Translations under genes and position numbers: made by a program
DNA from: Desulforadius tongensis
GTDB lineage: Bacteria > Bacillota > Desulfotomaculia > Desulfotomaculales > Desulfohalotomaculaceae
Direction: 5' to 3'
DNA: 61,505 nucleotides
Assembly: GCF_016907915.1 (NCBI RefSeq)
Contig: NZ_JAFBCW010000015.1
Span: forward strand, 1-61,505
Notes under the pieces: generated by a model
Database searches by the model: none
The model's input: the letters and a program-made list of their open reading frames with translations, nothing else
What the model was told of the DNA's origin: nothing
Shown: positions 8,888 to 17,737 of the stretch, piece after piece
Layout of the letters: each line of letters begins with the position of its first letter
How positions within the stretch are numbered: the first letter of the stretch is position 1

Positions 8888-11141
8888 ACGGCACATACCG
8901 GCTGAATATTTGCATGCTGTGGGCGGCAGTGAAATTTTAGCCCGGATATTATTAAAGCGGGGTATTACTCCCGGGGAACTGGAAGGATTTTTAAACTGGG
9001 AAAAATATACCCCCACCGGGCCGGAAGAATTACCGGGTTTAAGCCGGGCGGTGGATATTGTTAAGCAGGCCCTGGATAAAGGGCAAAAAATTTGTGTATA
9101 CGGGGATTACGATGTGGATGGAGTTACTTCCACCGTTTTGCTGGTGTCGGTGTTAAAACTCTTAAATGCCGATGTGATTTATAAGGTTCCTGACCGGTTT
9201 AAAGAGGGCTACGGGTTAAATGCCGGGGTAATTAAAAAGCTTTGGGACCGGGGGGTTAACCTGATTATTACCTGTGACTGCGGCATTGCTAATGGTGATG
9301 AAATTGCACTGGCCAGGGACCTGGGCATGCAGGTGGTGGTTACCGATCACCACCATTTACCGCCGGAACTGCCCGGCGCCGATGCCATTGTAAACTCACA
9401 AATGCTGCCCGACGGTCACCGGGCCAAATATATGCCCGGGGTAGCGGTGGCTTACTTTTTGGCTCAAGCGCTGCTGGAACGGTATCATCGCCGGCGGGAA
9501 GCAGAGCAGTTTATAGACCTGGTGGCGTTGGGTGTAATTGCCGATGTGGTGCCCTTAAAAGGGGAAAACCGTTATTTTGTACAAAGGGGGCTGCCGGAAA
9601 TACGCCGGGCCGGGAGGCCGGGTATTGCCGCGTTAATAGAAGTGGCCGGTCTGGATCGGGAGAACATAACGGAAGAAGATATCGGTTTTCAGATGGTTCC
9701 CCGTCTTAACGCCGCCGGGCGCATGAAAACAGCCCGGTATGCAGTGGAACTGCTTTTAAGTACCGGTATTGACGGGGCCAAAAAATGGGCCGGCATACTG
9801 GATGAACTAAATCAAGCAAGAAAGCAGATAGGCCACCGGATGCTGGAAGAGGCGGAAGCCATGCTGCAGGGTGAGGAGACGGGGCCCATTGTACTTTTCC
9901 AACCGCACTGGCATCACGGTATTATCGGTATTACCGCCGGCAGGCTTTGTGAGAAATACCGGGTGCCGGTGATATTGATGGGTCGGAAGGAAGACGGCCA
10001 AACAGTGGTGGGTTCCGCCAGGTCGGTGGAGGGTATCCACATCTTTGAGGTGCTGCAGCAGTGTGGAGATTATTTGGACAGGTACGGTGGACACGCCGGG
10101 GCGGCGGGATTATCTCTGCACCGGGATAAACTGCCGGCCTTTACCAAGATATGTAAGAGGATACTAACTGAAAAACTGGCGGGAATAAAAGGGAAGGGGA
10201 AAATAAAGTATGATTTAGAAATGCCTTTGGCCCAGGCAACCGCTGAACTTTTCTACCAACTGCAAACTTTAGCCCCCTATGGAGAAGGGTGGCCCCAGCC
10301 CCTTTTGTACTGCCCCGGTGTTAATGTACTGTCTGCCCGCTTTACCACCGGTAAAAAACACCTGCGGCTGGTACTGGAACACCGGGGGCAAAGGGTGCCG
10401 GCCATTCACTGGTGGGGTGCGGACAGCGGTGTGCAGCAGGGAGATCTGCTGTACAGCATTGCTGTTAACCGCTGGCGGGGAGAAGAAAAGGTGCAGTTAG
10501 TGGTGAATGAACTTATAACACCGGCGGCACCCCCGGTAAACGAGAGAAAAACTATATTTATTCAACGGGTACTGGATTGCCGGCGGTGGCGGGAACTGGG
10601 GGAGAAACCGCCTCAGTTTGCCGGCGCGGTATACTTTTATGAAGGTCTGCCGTTAAAGGATTTTCCCCATCCCACCGCTGATCGTTATTCAATAACAAGG
10701 GCCGGGCATCTGGTCCTGTTGAGCTGCCCGCCTAGTAATCAAATTTTTAAAGAAATTATTGCCCTTTCCGGGGCTGAAAATTTAGTTTTGGCCTATTCAC
10801 CACTGCCCGACCTCTCACCGGCAGAGTGTATCAAGCGGGTTATGAGCTATATTAAATACGTGGATAAAAAACTGGGCGGCAAAACCACTGTTTTTGAACT
10901 GGCAGCAATCACCGGGCAGACGGAACTGCTGGTGATGGCGGTAATAAGATTATTAAGGGATAACGGCCTGCTGGAGGTGGGGATAATGGAAAAGGGTAGA
11001 CTGTCTGTTAAATTAAAACGGGGGGCGGGCTTGAAAACTGCTCCGCCGGTGGAAATAAAAGACATGCTGGCAGAGAGCAGCGCCTACCGCCGGTATATGA
11101 ACAATATAACCCCGGAATTGTTATTAAAAAATATTAATTAG
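8868..11141 (+). CDS. recJ: Single-stranded-DNA-specific 5'-3' exonuclease RecJ
   Basis: A DHH-family exonuclease acting in recombination and repair, about 757 residues, the size of long Firmicute RecJ proteins. Motifs: YGDYDVDGVTST (DHH motif I), TCDCGI, VVTDHHHLP (the DHH signature), ALGVIADVVPL, and the DHHA1 motif GGHAGAAGLSL. A C-terminal domain of about 200 residues follows, as in Bacillus-type RecJ. ATG 8868 is preferred over 8859 because GGGA sits at a reasonable distance. The gene overlaps the nuclease gene by about 20 bases, so the two are likely translationally coupled. The arrangement suggests that RecJ works with the helicase-nuclease set; that is inference. Confidence 0.95.
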   Translation: MKCSLNKRHIPAEYLHAVGGSEILARILLKRGITPGELEGFLNWEKYTPTGPEELPGLSRAVDIVKQALDKGQKICVYGDYDVDGVTSTVLLVSVLKLLNADVIYKVPDRFKEGYGLNAGVIKKLWDRGVNLIITCDCGIANGDEIALARDLGMQVVVTDHHHLPPELPGADAIVNSQMLPDGHRAKYMPGVAVAYFLAQALLERYHRRREAEQFIDLVALGVIADVVPLKGENRYFVQRGLPEIRRAGRPGIAALIEVAGLDRENITEEDIGFQMVPRLNAAGRMKTARYAVELLLSTGIDGAKKWAGILDELNQARKQIGHRMLEEAEAMLQGEETGPIVLFQPHWHHGIIGITAGRLCEKYRVPVILMGRKEDGQTVVGSARSVEGIHIFEVLQQCGDYLDRYGGHAGAAGLSLHRDKLPAFTKICKRILTEKLAGIKGKGKIKYDLEMPLAQATAELFYQLQTLAPYGEGWPQPLLYCPGVNVLSARFTTGKKHLRLVLEHRGQRVPAIHWWGADSGVQQGDLLYSIAVNRWRGEEKVQLVVNELITPAAPPVNERKTIFIQRVLDCRRWRELGEKPPQFAGAVYFYEGLPLKDFPHPTADRYSITRAGHLVLLSCPPSNQIFKEIIALSGAENLVLAYSPLPDLSPAECIKRVMSYIKYVDKKLGGKTTVFELAAITGQTELLVMAVIRLLRDNGLLEVGIMEKGRLSVKLKRGAGLKTAPPVEIKDMLAESSAYRRYMNNITPELLLKNIN

Positions 11142-11232
11142 GGATTTTATTTTTAAATTTTTATGGTACAATTAATATGTGAAGTTGTGTAAATAATTAA
11201 ATTTTAAATATTTTATTAAGGAGGGAGCTGTC

Positions 11233-12078
11233 ATAAACAACGCTAAAGCATTCATTTTAATGGGTGCATTGAGCATTCTTTTGGTTCTGCTGGGGAATAC
11301 CATTGGGGGGAAGTCAGGGGCGCTTCTGTTTTTCCTAATTTCTTTGGGAATTAATTTCTTCGGTTATTTTAACAGCGACAAAGTGGCTATTAAAATGACC
11401 GGATCACAGCCCATTTCCGAACAGCAGGCGCCGGAACTTTATGCCATGGTGCGCAGGTTGGCAAACCGGGCGGGTTTGCCCATGCCCAGGCTCTACCTCA
11501 CCCCTTCCCAGCAGCCCAACGCCTTTGCCACCGGCCGCAACCCGGAACATTCCGCTGTGGCCATAACTGAAGGATTATTGAGAATGCTGGATAAGGAAGA
11601 GCTGGAGGGAGTTATCGCCCACGAGCTGGCCCACATTAAAAATCGCGACGTGCTGGTGGGCACCATTGCTGCAAGTTTTGCCGGGGCTATCACTATGATC
11701 GGCAACATGCTGCAGTGGACGGCTATATTTGGCGGGATGAGCAGCGATGATGAAGAAGAAGGAGGCGTGGGAGGTATTGCCGCGCTGGTGCTGGCTATTT
11801 TAGCCCCCATTGCAGCTACGATAATCCAGCTGGCCATATCCCGTTCCCGGGAATATGGTGCCGATGCCACCGGAGCCCAAATTGCCGGCAGTCCCGATGG
11901 CTTAGCCGATGCCCTGCTGAAGCTGGAGCGGGCTGCTCACAGTGTACCAATGCAGGTTAACCCCGCTTCCTCACATTTATTTATTGTCAACCCGCTGTCT
12001 GGTGCTTCAGTGGCCAGGCTGTTCAGTACCCACCCGCCAATTGAAGATCGGGTGAGAAGATTAAGGCAAATGAAATAA
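11233..12078 (+). CDS. htpX: Membrane zinc metalloprotease HtpX (M48), apparent AUA start
   Basis: A heat-shock-type membrane protease that degrades misfolded membrane proteins. It has N-terminal hydrophobic segments, the zinc motif HELAH with a downstream glutamate (REYGADATGA), and further membrane segments around LQWTAIFGG and IAALVLAILAPIA. The first ATG is at 11260, but the family N-terminus (N-N/T-A-K-x-F-x-L-M) is encoded upstream of it. The only codon placed correctly behind the strong AAGGAGGG at 11218-11225 is ATA at 11233, with seven bases between. No ATG, GTG or TTG is available there. Translation from 11260 has no ribosome site. A base change from ATG or a sequencing error could also explain it. 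Confidence 0.9.
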   Translation: MNNAKAFILMGALSILLVLLGNTIGGKSGALLFFLISLGINFFGYFNSDKVAIKMTGSQPISEQQAPELYAMVRRLANRAGLPMPRLYLTPSQQPNAFATGRNPEHSAVAITEGLLRMLDKEELEGVIAHELAHIKNRDVLVGTIAASFAGAITMIGNMLQWTAIFGGMSSDDEEEGGVGGIAALVLAILAPIAATIIQLAISRSREYGADATGAQIAGSPDGLADALLKLERAAHSVPMQVNPASSHLFIVNPLSGASVARLFSTHPPIEDRVRRLRQMK

Positions 12079-12137
12079 CCAGTTCCCGGTTGTTAACAAC
12101 CGGGTTTTTATATTTTGGAGGTAAAAAGTAAACAATG

Positions 12138-12146
12138 TGCTATAAT
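12138..12146 (+). promoter_or_regulatory. Possible extended -10 promoter for the Crp/Fnr gene
   Basis: TGCTATAAT lies 65 bases before the regulator start, which fits an extended -10 element. No convincing -35 hexamer is seen upstream, so the assignment is tentative. Confidence 0.4.
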
Positions 12147-12211
12147 AATTTAAGGTGTATTATATGACATTAATTTACTTGTAAGGAAAATCACGGGAGG
12201 ATGTTGACAAA

Positions 12212-12892
12212 ATGAGCATTAACGGCAGCAGTATCGTAGAAGCACCACCGGATTTAACCGATGTAGAAAAAATGATGATTCGGGAAGCAGGTACAACGGT
12301 ATATTATTCTAAAGGCCATAATATTTTTTCAGCCGGGGAAGTTTCCGACCGTGTATATTTGATAGAGAGCGGTTATGTGAAAATTTACAGGCTGTCTGCA
12401 GACGGCAAAAGGGTAACGGTGGGCAGCATGCGCAGTCCCGGGGAACTGATGGGACTGGCAGAAACGCTGCTGGGAACGGAAAGAACGTGCTTTGCCGGGG
12501 CGATTACAAATTCATCCCTGGTGGTACTGCACAAGAATAAATTTGAAGAACTGTTAGCCCGGCAGCCTTTTCTGGGAATAAAAATATCCAAACTGCTGGC
12601 AGCCAGAATGAGGGATGCCGAAGGCATCATTCACGAAATGGTGGCCTGGCAGACTCCCGGCAGATTGGCCCTGATGCTGTTGAAAATGGGAGAACGGGCG
12701 GGGGTACGAACCAAGAATGGTATTCAAATCAACCTGCCCCTTACCCATGAGGAAATCGCCAGTATGATTGGCGCCTCCAGGCAAACTGTAACCAGCCTGC
12801 TCAATACCTTCAAAAGGGAAAAGAGCATTGTACTGGAGAACAGGAATATTATCATCGCTGATCCGGATAAACTGGCATCCTGGCTGACTTAG
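12212..12892 (+). CDS. Crp/Fnr family transcription regulator
   Basis: 226 residues with an N-terminal cyclic-nucleotide-binding-type beta barrel (about 20-135, including FSAGEVSDRVYLIESGYVKIY) and a C-terminal winged helix (about 150-226). The recognition helix lies in THEEIASMIGASRQTVTSLL. There is no N-terminal cysteine cluster, so it is not a classical oxygen-sensing Fnr. The ligand and regulon are not visible. The start is ATG after GGGAGG. A symmetrical terminator follows 15 bases after the stop, so the gene is probably monocistronic. Confidence 0.93.
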   Translation: MSINGSSIVEAPPDLTDVEKMMIREAGTTVYYSKGHNIFSAGEVSDRVYLIESGYVKIYRLSADGKRVTVGSMRSPGELMGLAETLLGTERTCFAGAITNSSLVVLHKNKFEELLARQPFLGIKISKLLAARMRDAEGIIHEMVAWQTPGRLALMLLKMGERAGVRTKNGIQINLPLTHEEIASMIGASRQTVTSLLNTFKREKSIVLENRNIIIADPDKLASWLT

Positions 12893-12906
12893 AGGATAAT
12901 TACCGT

Positions 12907-12954
12907 GAATAAAAAAGCCGGCACGTTAGATTTCTTGTGCCGGCTTTTTTATTC
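12907..12954. terminator. Bidirectional rho-independent terminator
   Basis: Perfect 18-base arms, 12907-12924 and 12937-12954, with a GCCGGCAC core, flanking A and T runs and a 12-base loop. It ends the Crp/Fnr transcript. Confidence 0.9.
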
Positions 12955-12961
12955 GCCGATT

Positions 12962-13066
12962 TTGCAAAAGTCACCGGCTTAGAACCGCAGCATTTTTCAG
13001 GGCAGACATTCATGCTATAGATGGCACCACCAGGGGATGAAAAGCAGGCGGCTCAGTAAGATAACC
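12962..13066 (+). repeat. Dispersed repeat family 1, copy A
   Basis: Two modules. 12962-13005 matches 48308-48351 at 41 of 44 positions (core AACCGCAGCATTTTTCAGGG). 13023-13052 matches 48193-48222 at 28 of 30 and is also shared with 38384 onward. The tail CTCAGTAAGATAAC is shared with copy B. The module order is reversed relative to copy C. There is no coding potential. It fills the gap between the Crp/Fnr terminator and the PBP1A end. Function unknown. Confidence 0.8.
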
Positions 13067-13074
13067 TTTTCAAA

Positions 13075-13131
13075 ATATAAATACAGAATAAAGGCAGGCC
13101 CTTAAGGCCTGCCTTTATTCTGTATTTATAT
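13075..13131. terminator. Long perfect palindrome at the 3' end of the PBP1A gene
   Basis: A 26-base arm at 13075-13100 and its exact complement at 13106-13131, separated by CTTAA. The right arm encodes the last residues and stop of the minus-strand PBP1A gene. The GGCAGGCC core with A/T-rich outer arms can act as a terminator in either direction, but the perfect arm length is well beyond usual terminators. Confidence 0.85.
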
Positions 13132-15463
13132 CTTTATCTTTACCGCGGTTCTTTTTATTTTGGAAAGCAGGATTTTCTACTGCCTGGCTGCTGTGCCCCT
13201 TTGATGTTTCCAATTCATCTGCCGGTGGGGCCCACGGGTTATCTAAACCCGGCAGCCAGCCTGCTGAATTTTCTGCCGTATGAACATCGCACATTTCAGT
13301 GGGAGCCCGCAGCGCATAATCTTCTACCTTTTCACTGACTGTATAAGGCAGCTTAACAAATACTTTGGTTATCCTGTCGGGACAGAATTCATTGGGCAGC
13401 TTGCCGGTTTCGGCACAAACCTCCATTAATACATGGGTATCATCTATCTCGGTGGGTACGGTGCCCTTGACAAACCAATCGGTAACCTTGTGCTCATCCG
13501 GGGTATGGGGACCGGGCAGCTTACCTGATTTGCTGTCCACCGTTGCTCTAACCAATCCCTGGGGCATGGGGAAGTCCCGGTTGGGGATTCCTTCCAACGC
13601 CTTGGTCATCATTTCCTTCCATAAAAATGCGGTATAAGTACCGCCAAAGGGTGTAAACTTCCCTCTTCTTAAGGGATTTCTCTGATCCTTATTACCTATC
13701 CAGGTGACCCCTACCAGATCCGGGGTATACCCGGCAAACCAGATGTCGGAAGTACCTCTTCTACCGTCATCAACGGTACCTGTTTTACCGGCCATGATGC
13801 GTCCGTTTATACGGGCCCCGGTGCCGGTGCCGTACCGGACAACATCTTTTAACATGTCGGTGATTAACCAAGCGGTGGTTGGCTTCATGGCCCAGTGTTT
13901 TTCCGGTTTATTTTCAAACAGCACCGTGCCATCTAATTTTTCCACCCGTCTTATTACGATGGGTTCGGTATAAATACCGTTGTTTGCAAAGGCGCCATAG
14001 GCAGCAGCCATCTGCAGCGGTGTTACCCCGTGGGTTAAACCGCCCAGCGCGGCAGATAAGCCCGCCTGTGCAAAGTGTTCTTTACCAAAGCCCAGGCCCT
14101 GGGCGTAGGAAAAGGCCCTTTGCGTGCCCACTTCTTTCAATAATTTTACCGATACCACGTTGATGGACTTGGTTAATGCTTTACGCATTGTAATCAGCCC
14201 GCGGTAGCGCCTATCGTAGTTTGGCGGAGCATATTTTCCTGTTAACGGCGCGTCGTCAATAATGGAAGCCGGTCCTTTGCCTAAAAATTCAATGGCCGGA
14301 CTGTAAGAGATAATGGGCTTAAAGATGGAGCCCGGGCGGCGCTGTTCTTTAGTGGCCCTGTTCCAAGCCCGCCGGTTCTGATGCTCCCTGCCGCCCACCA
14401 GGGCTTTAACATAACCTGTTTTGGGTTCAAAAATTACGGCGGCACCGTTTGGTTTGATAAGTTCACCATTTTTTTCGTATGCCGGCGGGAAGTTGTTGTC
14501 ATTAGCCATGGCCTGTTCAGCTGCTTCCTGCATTTTAGGATTTAAAGTGGTATAAACCCGCAGGCCGCCTTTATACACTTCATTGGCATTCAGTTTAAAT
14601 TTCCCGTTGGGATCTGTTAGCACATCGATAACGTAATCAATAAAATAAGGGTATGGATAATTAACCGGGGAAACCTTACCTTCATTTAATACAATTTCTT
14701 TCTTCTTGGCCTCTTCGGCCTCACTGGCGGTGATATAGCCGCATTTTACCATTTGATTCAGTACAATATTGCGCCGTTTTTTGGCGTCTTCAGGGTTTTG
14801 GAAAGGGTTATATGCACTGGGGGCCTGGGGCAGACCGGCCAGCAGCGCCGCTTCTTCCAGTGTTAACTGGCCTACGTCCTTGCTGAAGTAGGTTTGCGCG
14901 GCGGCTTGAATGCCGTAGGCCCCTTCACCCAAGTAAATACCGTTGAGATATTTCTCCAGTATTTCATCTTTGGTAAAATGCCGTTCCATTTGCACTGCTA
15001 AGATAGCTTCTTGGATTTTGCGTTTAAAACTTTTAGCGTTGCCGATGTCAATGGATTGGCGAACTAACTGCTGGGTGATGGTACTGGCTCCTTCTTTAAG
15101 ACTGCCGGACTTAATGTCAGCCCAAGCTGCACCCAGGATGCGGTATGGATCTATACCGTGATGCTTATAAAAACGATTGTCTTCTACGGCTAAAAAAGCC
15201 TGCTTAACTATTTCCGGCACATCGTCGATGTCCACCGGTTCGCGGTTTTCCACACCCACTCTGGCCACGAAATTATCGTTTTCATCGTAAATGTCAGTGG
15301 AAGCAGAAAAGTTTATATCTTCAGGATTAAAGGTGGGCATATCGGTTACACTGCTGTAGACCAGGGCAGCAGCGGCACCACTGGCGGCCATAATAACTAA
15401 AAATAAAATTAATAAGGCCAAACGCATGACGTTGAGTTTTTTACGGCGTTTTTTCTTAGCCAA
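13115..15463 (-). CDS. Class A penicillin-binding protein 1A
   Basis: A bifunctional peptidoglycan synthase of about 782 residues. A short basic cytoplasmic stretch (KKKRRKK) precedes one membrane anchor. The GT51 glycosyltransferase domain follows (EDNRFYKHHG and GASTITQQLVRQ). The transpeptidase domain has SIFK (catalytic Ser), SIN as the SxN motif and KTGT. The start is TTG 15463, because AAGGAGG lies seven bases upstream; the longer frame from 15520 would put extra residues before the basic cytoplasmic tail. The C-terminus ends in a hydrophilic lysine-rich tail partly encoded by the palindrome. Monocistronic, convergent with the Crp/Fnr gene and divergent from tyrS. Confidence 0.95.
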   Translation of the reverse strand: MAKKKRRKKLNVMRLALLILFLVIMAASGAAAALVYSSVTDMPTFNPEDINFSASTDIYDENDNFVARVGVENREPVDIDDVPEIVKQAFLAVEDNRFYKHHGIDPYRILGAAWADIKSGSLKEGASTITQQLVRQSIDIGNAKSFKRKIQEAILAVQMERHFTKDEILEKYLNGIYLGEGAYGIQAAAQTYFSKDVGQLTLEEAALLAGLPQAPSAYNPFQNPEDAKKRRNIVLNQMVKCGYITASEAEEAKKKEIVLNEGKVSPVNYPYPYFIDYVIDVLTDPNGKFKLNANEVYKGGLRVYTTLNPKMQEAAEQAMANDNNFPPAYEKNGELIKPNGAAVIFEPKTGYVKALVGGREHQNRRAWNRATKEQRRPGSIFKPIISYSPAIEFLGKGPASIIDDAPLTGKYAPPNYDRRYRGLITMRKALTKSINVVSVKLLKEVGTQRAFSYAQGLGFGKEHFAQAGLSAALGGLTHGVTPLQMAAAYGAFANNGIYTEPIVIRRVEKLDGTVLFENKPEKHWAMKPTTAWLITDMLKDVVRYGTGTGARINGRIMAGKTGTVDDGRRGTSDIWFAGYTPDLVGVTWIGNKDQRNPLRRGKFTPFGGTYTAFLWKEMMTKALEGIPNRDFPMPQGLVRATVDSKSGKLPGPHTPDEHKVTDWFVKGTVPTEIDDTHVLMEVCAETGKLPNEFCPDRITKVFVKLPYTVSEKVEDYALRAPTEMCDVHTAENSAGWLPGLDNPWAPPADELETSKGHSSQAVENPAFQNKKNRGKDKDINTE

Positions 15464-15547
15464 GGTAAATCCTCCTTCGGCCTGGTATCGTTCATAATCG
15501 ATTATAACACAGCGGTACAAATATTTTGTAGATAATTTTTACCTGCC

Positions 15548-15577
15548 TTGTCACGGCTTGTAACATTTTGGTATAAT
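15548..15577 (+). promoter_or_regulatory. Sigma-A promoter of tyrS
   Basis: TTGTCA at 15548-15553 and TATAAT at 15572-15577 with an 18-base spacer, 53 bases before the tyrS start. The short leader leaves no room for a T-box. Confidence 0.75.
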
Positions 15578-15629
15578 GTTTTATGTTTAGCATTTTGGCA
15601 ATGTTAATCTGAAAGGAGCCGGTGCTGTT

Positions 15630-16859
15630 ATGCCTAACATAGAACAGGATTTAGAAAAACAGTTAAAAGAAATTCGCCGTGGGGCGGTGGAGATTATACC
15701 GGAAAATGAGCTGGTGGAAAAGTTAAAGAAGTCTATCCGGGACAATAAGCCGCTGAAAATAAAACTGGGCTTGGATCCCACTGCACCGGATATTCACCTG
15801 GGACATACGGTGGTGCTGCAGAAACTGCGTCAATTTCAGGACTTTGGCCACCAGGTGATTATCATCCTTGGTGATTACACCGGTCGCATTGGTGATCCCA
15901 CCGGTAAGTCTGAAACCAGAAAGCAGTTGACGGAAGAAGAGGTGCTGGCCAATGCCCGTACTTATAAAGAACAGATATTTAAAATTCTTGATGCGGAGAA
16001 AACCCGCGTGGAATTCAACAGCAAATGGTTGGCACCGTTAACCTTTGCGGATGTAATTAATTTGTCTGCCAAATATACCGTGGCCCGGATGCTGGAGCGG
16101 GATGACTTTCACAAGCGTTATAAGAATAATTTGCCCATCAGTATTCACGAGTTTTTCTACCCGTTAATGCAGGGTTACGACTCGGTGGCTTTGGAAGCGG
16201 ATGTGGAGCTGGGGGGAACGGATCAAAAATTTAACCTGCTGATGGGCAGGCACCTGCAGAAGGAATATGGGCAGGAACCGCAGGTGGCCTTAATGATGCC
16301 GATACTGGAAGGTTTAGACGGCGTCAATAAAATGAGTAAAAGTTTGAACAACTATGTCGGTATTAATGAAGCCCCCGGCGAAATGTACGGTAAAGTTATG
16401 TCTATGCCCGATGAACTGCTGGTGCGTTATTTTGAACTGGTGACCCGGGTGCCGGTGGAAGAGGTACGGGAGATAGAAGCGGGTTTAAAAGATGGACGCC
16501 TGCATCCCAGGGATGTAAAAATGCGCCTGGCCAGGGAGATAGTTACCATTTACCATGGAGAAGAAGAAGCCCGGCAGGCAGAAGAAGCCTTCAAGCGGGT
16601 GTTCCAAAAGAGGGAACTGCCGGAAGAAATTCCGCAGTTTAAAGTAACAGGTGAGGTAAAAGAAGGTGACCAGGTAGTGCTGCCCAAACTGCTGGTGCAG
16701 GCCAAGTTGGTGGTAAGCAGCAGCGAGGCCAGAAGAATGGTTAAGCAAAATGCGGTTAAGATAAACGGGCAGTTGGTAACGGATCCCAACCTGAGATTCA
16801 CCCCGGAACCGGGAACCGTTATCAAAGTAGGGAAGAGGAAGTTTGTTAAATTGGTATAA
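15630..16859 (+). CDS. tyrS: Tyrosyl-tRNA synthetase
   Basis: A class I aminoacyl-tRNA synthetase that charges tRNA-Tyr in the cytoplasm; 409 residues. The nucleotide-binding signature is HLGH in [17 protein letters not shown], the second signature is KMSKS, and a C-terminal S4 RNA-binding domain spans about residues 345-405. The [14 protein letters not shown] segment places it with the TyrRS subfamily found as the second (TyrZ-like) type in Bacillus. The start is ATG after GAAAGGAG. It is transcribed alone from the promoter at 15548. Confidence 0.97.
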   Translation: MPNIEQDLEKQLKEIRRGAVEIIPENELVEKLKKSIRDNKPLKIKLGLDPTAPDIHLGHTVVLQKLRQFQDFGHQVIIILGDYTGRIGDPTGKSETRKQLTEEEVLANARTYKEQIFKILDAEKTRVEFNSKWLAPLTFADVINLSAKYTVARMLERDDFHKRYKNNLPISIHEFFYPLMQGYDSVALEADVELGGTDQKFNLLMGRHLQKEYGQEPQVALMMPILEGLDGVNKMSKSLNNYVGINEAPGEMYGKVMSMPDELLVRYFELVTRVPVEEVREIEAGLKDGRLHPRDVKMRLAREIVTIYHGEEEARQAEEAFKRVFQKRELPEEIPQFKVTGEVKEGDQVVLPKLLVQAKLVVSSSEARRMVKQNAVKINGQLVTDPNLRFTPEPGTVIKVGKRKFVKLV

Positions 16860-16920
16860 GGATTACTAAGGCACGTGACTTTGCATGTGTTAAATATATA
16901 CAATAGTTTTACCCAAATTA

Positions 16921-17002
16921 ACCTGCATTGACAAGCGTTTTTTTCGCACCGCCGGGGGGTTTTTCCCCTAACCCCCCCTTTACTCTTCGCAAAAATGCAG
17001 GT
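16921..17002. repeat. Intergenic inverted-repeat structure with G/C tracts
   Basis: Outer arms ACCTGCAT (16921-16928) and ATGCAGGT (16995-17002) enclose a GCG/CGC pairing and a central run of six G followed by runs of C. The whole 82 bases can fold as one long irregular hairpin. It sits between tyrS and the toxin gene in a 177-base gap and may end tyrS transcription or be a small mobile remnant. Confidence 0.5.
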
Positions 17003-17036
17003 ATATTAATGGTTTGAGGCCGTTATCTGGCTAAAA

Positions 17037-17453
17037 CTAACAAAATTTGGATAAAAATTCGATTGGCTTAAGTATTTTTATGCCTTCAAACTCTTTCAAA
17101 TTCAACAAATGCTCATCGCCAGAAATAATTACTTCTGCTTTGGCCTCTAACGCACACTCTAAGAAAATATTATCATCCGGGTCTTCAACAATAGCTTTTA
17201 TACGAAAATCAGGATTAACTACGCTGGTGTGCTCCAACTCAACTAATCCGGATATTATTTCGTACCTTTCTTGCGGCGAGCCTATGCCTTTAAACTTTGG
17301 TCTTAATAAAACCGAAATGTATTCTTCAACTATTTCTGCAGTTATACATACAATAATACAATTAGACATCCATAAATCCAAAATTTGGGCAGGATGGCTT
17401 TTAGAAGAAATAAGTCCTGAAATTAGTACGTTGGTATCAATTACAACCTTCAT
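17037..17453 (-). CDS. PIN-domain ribonuclease toxin
   Basis: A 138-residue PIN protein of the COG1569 type. The conserved acidic residues are visible in VIDTNVLISGL (N-terminal Asp), EDPDDNIFLECAL and SGDEHLL. PIN toxins are metal-dependent ribonucleases that cleave specific RNAs. The ATG overlaps the antitoxin stop by four bases, typical of translational coupling in toxin-antitoxin pairs. The gene looks more AT-rich than its neighbours, which fits horizontal acquisition. The RNA target cannot be read from the sequence. Confidence 0.88.
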   Translation of the reverse strand: MKVVIDTNVLISGLISSKSHPAQILDLWMSNCIIVCITAEIVEEYISVLLRPKFKGIGSPQERYEIISGLVELEHTSVVNPDFRIKAIVEDPDDNIFLECALEAKAEVIISGDEHLLNLKEFEGIKILKPIEFLSKFC

Positions 17454-17737
17454 TCATTCTTACCTCTTTTTGCCTTTCTATAGTTCGCTATCTCTTTTGC
17501 TACATCACATTCGGTTAATCCGGCATCTTCAGCTTGCCCCCTAGCCTTTTCAACGGCTAACTTCAAAACTAACTGTTTATTCTCTTTTTCTGCCTTGTAA
17601 AGCCTGATGTATTCGTCATATCGCAAGAGAACACTTTTAGGTTCCGAATTTACCGTTATTATTACTGGTTTATCCAAAGTTTCAATTAATGACGATAATT
17701 TAGGTCGAGCCTCGTTAATTCCGATTATTTTTTCCAT
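17450..17737 (-). CDS. Phd/YefM-like antitoxin
   Basis: A 95-residue protein with a Phd-type N-terminal DNA-binding and dimerisation domain (INEARPKLSSLIETLDKPVI, followed by SVLLRYDEYIRL). Its charged, lysine-rich C-terminal half should wrap and inhibit the PIN toxin. It precedes the toxin in one operon, with GGAGG six to eight bases before ATG. The inverted repeat between its start and its -10 box is a good autoregulatory site. Confidence 0.87.
   Translation of the reverse strand: MEKIIGINEARPKLSSLIETLDKPVIITVNSEPKSVLLRYDEYIRLYKAEKENKQLVLKLAVEKARGQAEDAGLTECDVAKEIANYRKAKRGKNE

Noticed and set aside
15521-15629. T-box riboswitch before tyrS
   Set aside because: The leader from the promoter to the start is only about 50 bases, with no specifier stem and no terminator.
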